This document shows positions 59,004 to 64,000 of a DNA stretch of 64,000 nt, in pieces. Made by a program: the position numbers and the translations under genes. Each line of letters opens with the position of its first letter. The first letter of the stretch is position 1. This DNA is from Calliopum simillimum (taxonomy: Eukaryota; Arthropoda; Insecta; Diptera; Lauxaniidae): assembly GCA_951812925.1 (NCBI GenBank), contig OX638372.1:43832245-43896244 (forward strand). Direction: 5' to 3'. The notes under the pieces were generated by a model. That model saw only the letters and a program-made list of their open reading frames with translations. It did not search any database and was not told the DNA's origin.

Positions 59004-59502
59004 GCTCAATCCAAACATGACCTCCGATTTGCTCCATCACGTCTGAAATCTGAGTTATCCTTGATTTAAAGTGCAAGAAACGCTGTTTTCAGACATATGG
59101 CGTTAATCCTGAAAGTAGTCTAGCTCACTTTTAACAGCGGCATTAAATAGTCCTGAGCTCTTCTATTAAGCGTACTTTTAACTTTTTCAATTGAATCATT
59201 AGTTTCCGAGATATCATGGATTGAAGTAAAGGTATCGCTTATCCCTGCAAAGAGCTATATTCAATTTGCATACCTTTACTTCAATGGATGATATCTCGGA
59301 AACTAATAATCCAATTGGAAAAGTTAAAATTACGCTTTAAAGAGGAAGCTAAGAGCTATTCAATGCCGCTGTTAAAAGTGAACTGGACTACTTACAGGAT
59401 GTACGCCATATGTTTGAAAATAGCGTTTTCTGCACTTTAAATCAAGGATTACTCGGATTTTAAACGTGATGGAGCAAATTAGAGGCCATATTCGGATTCA
59501 GC
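59004..59502. repeat. palindromic element, about 499 bp, nested in LINE 2
   Basis: Arms 'TTTGCTCCATCACG…AGTGCA…CATATGGCGT…TTTCCGAGATATCAT' and their complement meet near 59250 (CTTTACTTCAAT). No target duplication was resolved. Confidence 0.65.
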
Positions 59503-59740
59503 AAGCAACAACACATTAACTGATATGCGATCCATCTCTGATGCCTTATTAATATTGAGACTTGCAAGGACTCTCTTCACTGCCCTAGTTAAAAGTGGTG
59601 CTGGGCGGTGGTTGATTGCTTTTAGGAAGACTAGCATTCTAAGGAAAAATGCTTGACAAAAATAAGCTTTATCAACTGGTCAGTTGAATTAAGTCCCTTT
59701 GAGGCAGCGATTCCCTGTAAGGGTTAAAAACATCACAGCG

Positions 59741-60993
59741 AACCGTCAGCAAAAAATAAATTAAATTTTAATGCACAAAACAAGTGAAACCAACCACATA
59801 GATCATCCAAATAAAAAAATCAATTTGCATTACGTGCAACAAAAAAGAGAACACCCAACAATAACAAAGGTGAGAGCTGGAGCAGCACCAGCAAGAACTA
59901 ACAAGCAAATAAAGATGAACATGCGGCATTTGTTTGGATTTCGGTTGTTTTGTGGTTTTGTTATTTTGCGGTTCATTTGTCTTGTTGAATGCGAAATGTT
60001 GCTTCATGCTACCTGCCAATGCGCCGATTTTCCCACCTGCAACGTCACAGAGTTTCCAGCACAAACTTCAAAGGATTCGTTTTTACACAACTAATGAAGA
60101 GAGTCAGAACGAGAGAGGGAGAGCAGATGATTTTTTTTTTTTTTGCATGCAAACTTTTCGTCATACATCACTGCACTGCAACATTTGCCGCATGCAACAC
60201 TGCGTGTTTCTGCCGCTGCTGTTGTCGGACGTGTGGGGGTTCACGCTAAATTACCTGTGCGAGCGTTAAACCATGACACACACACATATCCTTATACACC
60301 TACATTAGTACATATTTCCAGCTCAACATGTATCCTATGGAATCGTATAACTCTCATCCTCGTTCGTTCGTCCTTATTTTCTCTGCTCCATTGGAACTCT
60401 GCCGAGGATGCTCCACTGACCCATTTCTGTTTTTGTTTGTTTTCACATTGCGTATGTTTATTGTGTTTATCTGCTCTTTTCTGTTTGTTTATCATTATTG
60501 TAGTGGTTGTTGTAGTTGTTACTGCAATTTTCAAAAAATGTACCATCTTCACTAAAGTAGCAATATCGACAGTAGCAAATAACAGTAGAAACCAGAAACT
60601 GCAGCAAAAGCGGAGACTCCAAAAAAAAAAAAAATACGGTCTGCACTGCCAGTGTCAAGTATCAAAACTGCAATTGACACACAGACAGATAAACCCACCC
60701 ACCTAAACAACTAACCAACTTGGATTTGAATTGTTGCAATTTGCCATATACCTAGGCAAATGGAATTCACCACACGAAAACATTTTCATTTTCTCAGAGA
60801 TGTTGCATGAGGGTAGATAAAATATGAGTATTGGACTTTAATGCGCATGTCAGAGTGTGGCCGGTTAAGAACTAATTTTGAAGAAATGCGCTAGAGGGCG
60901 TTAGAACAGTGAAGAAGGCGAGAGAAGAAGAGCACAAAGGATTTAAGAGTAAAGACAAAAATTATCTATTATTAAAGCTGGAAAATTTATACA
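59741..60993. other. spacer with mixed-composition island (59760-60720)
   Basis: It has higher complexity than its surroundings, with GAGA-like (GAGAGAGGGAGAGC at 60110) and several overlapping open frames on both strands. The longest (60143-60706, 187 codons) has no motif. It could be regulatory or 5' untranslated DNA of a fly gene; nothing decides it. Confidence 0.35.
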
Positions 60994-60997
60994 TTAA

Positions 60998-61067
60998 CCC
61001 TTTCGACCCGGCTGGGACAATATATCCCAATTTACATACATATATTGTCCCAGCCGGGTCGAAAGGG
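60998..61067. mobile_element. piggyBac-type mini-MITE, 70 bp, TTAA duplication
   Basis: Perfect 28-bp inverted ends CCCTTTCGACCCGGCTGGGA-CAATATAT (60998-61025) and complement (61040-61067) around a 14-bp loop, flanked by TTAA (60994-60997, 61068-61071). TTAA plus a CCC start is the piggyBac pattern. Confidence 0.8.
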
Positions 61068-61352
61068 TTAAGAAGCATCATAATTTATGATTCATAAAGG
61101 ATAAAACTTAAACGAAACGTTAGACTAAGATGGAGTGACATATAGCTCATAAACTATTCATAAAAGAGCATTTTAAATATAAGTAAATCATAATTTCTTG
61201 TTCTAACGAACAAGAGAATTTTTCTGCAAATACGTTTTTCTAGTGGTGGTCATTTTCGCTATCGCAATGTCCAGCTCTGTATAGAGACTTTCCTATGACA
61301 TTGCTAAGAATTTCTGGTATGAAATGATTGGATATCAGTTTGAATATTAGTA

Positions 61353-62236
61353 GGGTAAGGGAGGGAAATATGGACTACGTGGGTAATATGGACCACACGG
61401 TTATTTCCCATTGCATACATAGGACTTACCGTTAATCATGTTCAAACTTAGCGCTTATACCTAAAGCTTATAATAGGGCGATTTTAGCGTTCGGTGAAGT
61501 CGCATGTTTCCGTAAAGTTGATTTTTCTAAAAAAAAGATCAGTGACAATTTTTTTCTAGTGAGTATATTTCATTATTTCACTTTAAAGACATCGCGTTTT
61601 TAAATAAATGGTTAATTATATAAAGTCAGTGAATACCATTTATAATTTATTAGCACAAATAAGTTCATTAACAAAAAGAGTTTTTGATAAAAAACCATTT
61701 ATTTCACCAACACGTGCTGTGGGTAATATGGACCACCAGAGAAAAAAGCCTCAAAAACAAATGTATTTATCATTTTTTTCAGATGGGGAATCTAGTTGCA
61801 GTTTTCATAACGACTCTGATGGTCATTATATGTAATTCGTTAACTACAAAGGAAAAAAATTATAAAAAATGCATATAATGTAATACCCTTTAGTCAGAAG
61901 ATCGACGTGGCGAATTTTGGGTTGAATGTGTAATCTGACAACCTTGAGGTCATGAAATATGTGCCGAATGTGGAAGTGACATTTTTATGCAACTTCTGTA
62001 CCAAATGGACTATATGGTCCATATTACACAACACTTTTTTTTAATCTTCATTTTGAGTATTTTCAGTTTTTTAATTTTTTTTCTTTATCCTGATGAGATA
62101 TTTATCTAAAGGTGAATCAAAATAAAGGTAAATTGTTTCCTTTACTGAATGACATAAAATTAATTGCTTTGTTTTATGTATTTTAAGTTTTAATTAAAAA
62201 AGAAAGATGGGTGGTCCATATTTCCCTCCCTTACCC
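61353..62236 (+). mobile_element. pogo-like deletion derivative III with C-terminal zinc-binding remnant
   Basis: At least 20 bp of perfect ends (GGGTAAGGGAGGGAAATATG and complement) are flanked by TA (61351-61352, 62237-62238). At about 61900-61990 the plus strand reads GEFWVECVI*QP*GHEICAECGSDIF, matching the 'WVxCxxCxxWxHxxCxxC' tail of many pogo-like transposases. Earlier frames (61608-61835) are a decayed upstream part. No catalytic core remains. Confidence 0.7.
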
Positions 62237-62242
62237 TACCTA

Positions 62243-62790
62243 TTATTGTATATCATTGAGGGAAAAAAGGCGGCATATGAATGACACAGTCACTAATGAT
62301 CTCAAAACAATCTCCGAGTGGGACCGAGCTAATCGGGTCGAATTCAACGCTAGTAAGACCCAATGTTGTCTGTTGTCTCACAGACGAGTGGATTGTCCCC
62401 CTCCACCCCTCAGTAAAGCCGCCGAAGACATAATGAGATCAGTAACTTTTGACGTTCTGAGCATACCGTAACGTTTGGTGTGTTACCCTTTTATAAAGAT
62501 ACTTATTATAATGGGATGCATCCCATCCGGATGTGCTCTAGAGAAATTTACGGACTGGTTTCGTCCGTTCATATATTCTCTCACAGCTCTCGAGCGTCTC
62601 ATCAGGCCCATCCCTTTTTGCGTTGCAATGGTTTTTAGTAAAACATCGCACTATCGGGATAATTTGTTCTTTGGTCGCACGGTTAAGTTGTGAAATAATC
62701 TTCCTGCGAGCGTTTTTCCCGTCAGCTGTGACATCGGTAGATTCAAGAAAAATTTTAATCGACACTTCTTCTCTTTGCCCCCATCCCGGC
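62243..62790 (+). pseudogene. LINE family 2, copy F (RT end and C-terminus)
   Basis: The frame LKTISEWDRANRVEFNASKTQ is followed by CCLLSHRR. After frame changes come SREIYGLVSSVHIFSHSSRA and DNLFFGRTVKL, then NNLPASVFPVSCDIGRFKKN. It corresponds to 58205-57584 of the minus copy, with an internal deletion (the VLGI…LKRCKK block is missing). It begins immediately right of the pogo-like element. Confidence 0.7.
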
Positions 62791-63030
62791 GGTCGGAAAA
62801 ATGCTCATTTACTCAAAATGCAAGCATCTTACGAAAAAAGTGTGTAAGGTTTAAATTGCTTACAATAATCCAAAGTATACGTGGGAATTTTTTGAAACCT
62901 TTTATAAATTTTAAAAAATTGGCCAAAAAAAAAAGAAAAAAATTTCCAACAGCTCTGAAAAAATCATTTCATCAAAACATTTCGTGCCTTATACAATTTT
63001 TTGCTTCATACAAATTGATCCAGTTCATTG
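62791..63030. repeat. palindromic 'ATCTTACGAAAAAAGTGTG' core, fourth copy
   Basis: TTTACTCAAAATGCAAGCAT-CTTACGAAAAAAGTGTG (62808-62845) with partial inverse (GCCTTATACAATTTTTTGCT, 62988) as in the copies at 9.9, 16.9 and 46.3 kb. Confidence 0.5.
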
Positions 63031-64000
63031 TACCTGTTTATTTGTTCGATAAAAAATCAAAATGGTCCTACTTGGCTAAAACCTTAATTTTTTGTAATAT
63101 GATCTGATTTTAGAAAACTTGAGCTTAGAAAATTTAGTTTAAATGCACCAATAAATAAAAAAATATAGTATTTGTATACAATATTGAGCCAAAAGCCGTG
63201 TTTTATTTGGCTTTAATATGAAAAAATGCAAAAAACTGCTATAAAAATTATCTTAGCGATCGAAATTGTGGTTCACGAATTATATTCTTTAAAATGGAGC
63301 TATAACCTCAAAAATCGAAATTTTCGATTATCTCGAGAACGGCCCATAGGAAAAAAAAATTATTTCGATTTTCGGACTCAGTAACCTCGAATTAACTTAA
63401 AAAATATGGTTTGCAAAATGTTACATACAAAATTTAATTATTTGTAATGTAGTGTTATTGAGGATTTTGGTTATAGTGGAGTTTCCAGGGCGTTAAAAAC
63501 ATGAAAACCTAAAATTTCTGTTAGAGTGCATGAATTAAGTATATGGTTGAGGTGGGATTTTGCTTTTGATACTGAAAATTGGCATAAGTAATAGAAGCAT
63601 AGTGAGAAAAATTACTACCAAATATTTTTTCAAAATTTAAAAAAATAGCAGAGATATAGGACTTTGAAATTTTTAAGTTAGTTTTTTTTTTTGAGAAGCT
63701 ATAACTTTAGTTGCATTTATCCAATTCTCAATTTTATGGTGTATGGTTGTCTTGAAACAGGCTTTAAAATAAAAAGTAGGAAAAATATTGCTTACACTGA
63801 AAAAAAAATTTAAATTCAGTTTCCCAAAATATGTCATTTTTGATATTTTTTGTTTTTCTTACAAAAAAAGCTACAGGTGTAACTTACCAGTCCTCCCAAA
63901 ATTGGAGTGGGCCTGCCAGTGTTTCTCCAGAAAAACAATAAAATGTATCTTCCGCAATTTTTCATTACATTTTTTTAATTTAAACGAATTTTTATTTTAA
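63031..64000. other. unassigned AT-rich end of window
   Basis: No supported gene; phrases such as 'CTCGAGAACGGCCCATAGG' recall fly dispersed repeats. Confidence 0.4.

Larger units (their letters stand above)
57584..59740 (-). pseudogene. LINE family 2 remnant (RT and C-terminal region), minus, with two nested inserts
   Basis: Minus-strand segments occur in order. At 59740-59503: RAVKRVLASLNINKASEMDR (linker before RT). At 58985-58490: CVINDRQYRLRRAHSTAGLM, VWHRTLVMKL, INARAAQGSIL and SFTDDSSM, where FTDD corresponds to the RT catalytic FADD. At 58205-57584: NRIKFNASKTHTS, VLGISIQADLMWSDHV, YLKRCKKYFT, and finally FFIRTNKWWDNLSASVFPDS. This is the layout of jockey/CR1-like insect LINEs. Frameshifts, stops and a gap in the RT show decay. 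It is interrupted by LINE 1 copy E (58206-58483) and by a palindrome (59004-59502). Confidence 0.75.

Noticed and set aside
59771..60094. 107-codon frame with a hydrophobic stretch and CQCADFPTC, possibly a secreted peptide
   Set aside because: No promoter or splice support, several competing frames in the same DNA, and no recognisable family; kept only as a spacer note.
60143..60706. 187-codon open frame
   Set aside because: No ATG context or motif; overlapping frames on both strands and low-complexity valine/serine runs suggest chance.

Overview
This is AT-rich, intron-containing, transposon-dense animal DNA, most likely from a higher fly (Diptera). The evidence is a 59-bp intron with GTAAGT/CAG signals, CAA/TTG runs, DINE-1-like Helentrons carrying a (CAGC)n core and the fly-typical 'TGATCAAGAATATATATACT' block, and several insect non-LTR families. 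A tephritid-like fly is a guess from repeat load and cannot be proven here. There are no bacterial operons, rRNA genes or CRISPR arrays.

Two spliced genes are well supported. The first (17810-22478, +) has five exons with matching phases and encodes a tetratricopeptide protein resembling TTC29, an axonemal/sperm-flagellum protein. It carries one in-frame TAA at codon 398. Its 2.6-kb third intron holds a MITE and a Mutator-type foldback element, which in turn holds a Helentron and a LINE fragment. The second (55512-57229, +) is a two-exon gene for a 68-residue secreted peptide with four cysteines after the signal peptide. It has a TATA box, and its intron holds a LINE fragment that itself carries a nested Mutator-type element. 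Weaker gene evidence is a candidate last exon at 27661-27947, directly after a 345-bp (ATAGAT)n array, and a candidate two-exon mini-gene at 2727-3111.

Most of the rest is mobile DNA, much of it with readable boundaries. LINE family 1 has copies at 13.7, 15.4, 19.9, 55.8 and 58.2 kb and a 23-bp micro-insertion at 23.5 kb; copies end in GGAGAA(TACA)n. LINE family 2 (57.6-59.7 kb minus, 62.2 kb plus) retains RT motifs. Other LINE scraps lie at 5.0-5.8 and 28.1 kb. DNA transposons include four elements with 9-bp target duplications (3.8, 19.3, 37.2, 55.8 kb), pogo-like deletion derivatives (33.3, 38.7, 61.4 kb), a broken Tc1/mariner (52.7 kb), and MITEs of hAT (36.0), Harbinger (46.6), Tc1 (47.1) and piggyBac (61.0) type. 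Helentron/Helitron pieces lie at 7.8, 10.6, 19.4, 24.0, 25.5, 29.8, 30.8 and 42.6 kb. Very large palindromes lie at 16.4 and 47.8 kb.

The nesting gives a relative chronology: LINE 2 is older than the LINE 1 copy inside it, and the AAATAACGCCC foldback is older than the Helentron and LINE inside it. The most novel-looking items are the AAATAACGCCC foldback family with perfect 9-bp duplications, the small secreted peptide gene, and a retroposed hairpin RNA with poly(A) at 9.2 kb.
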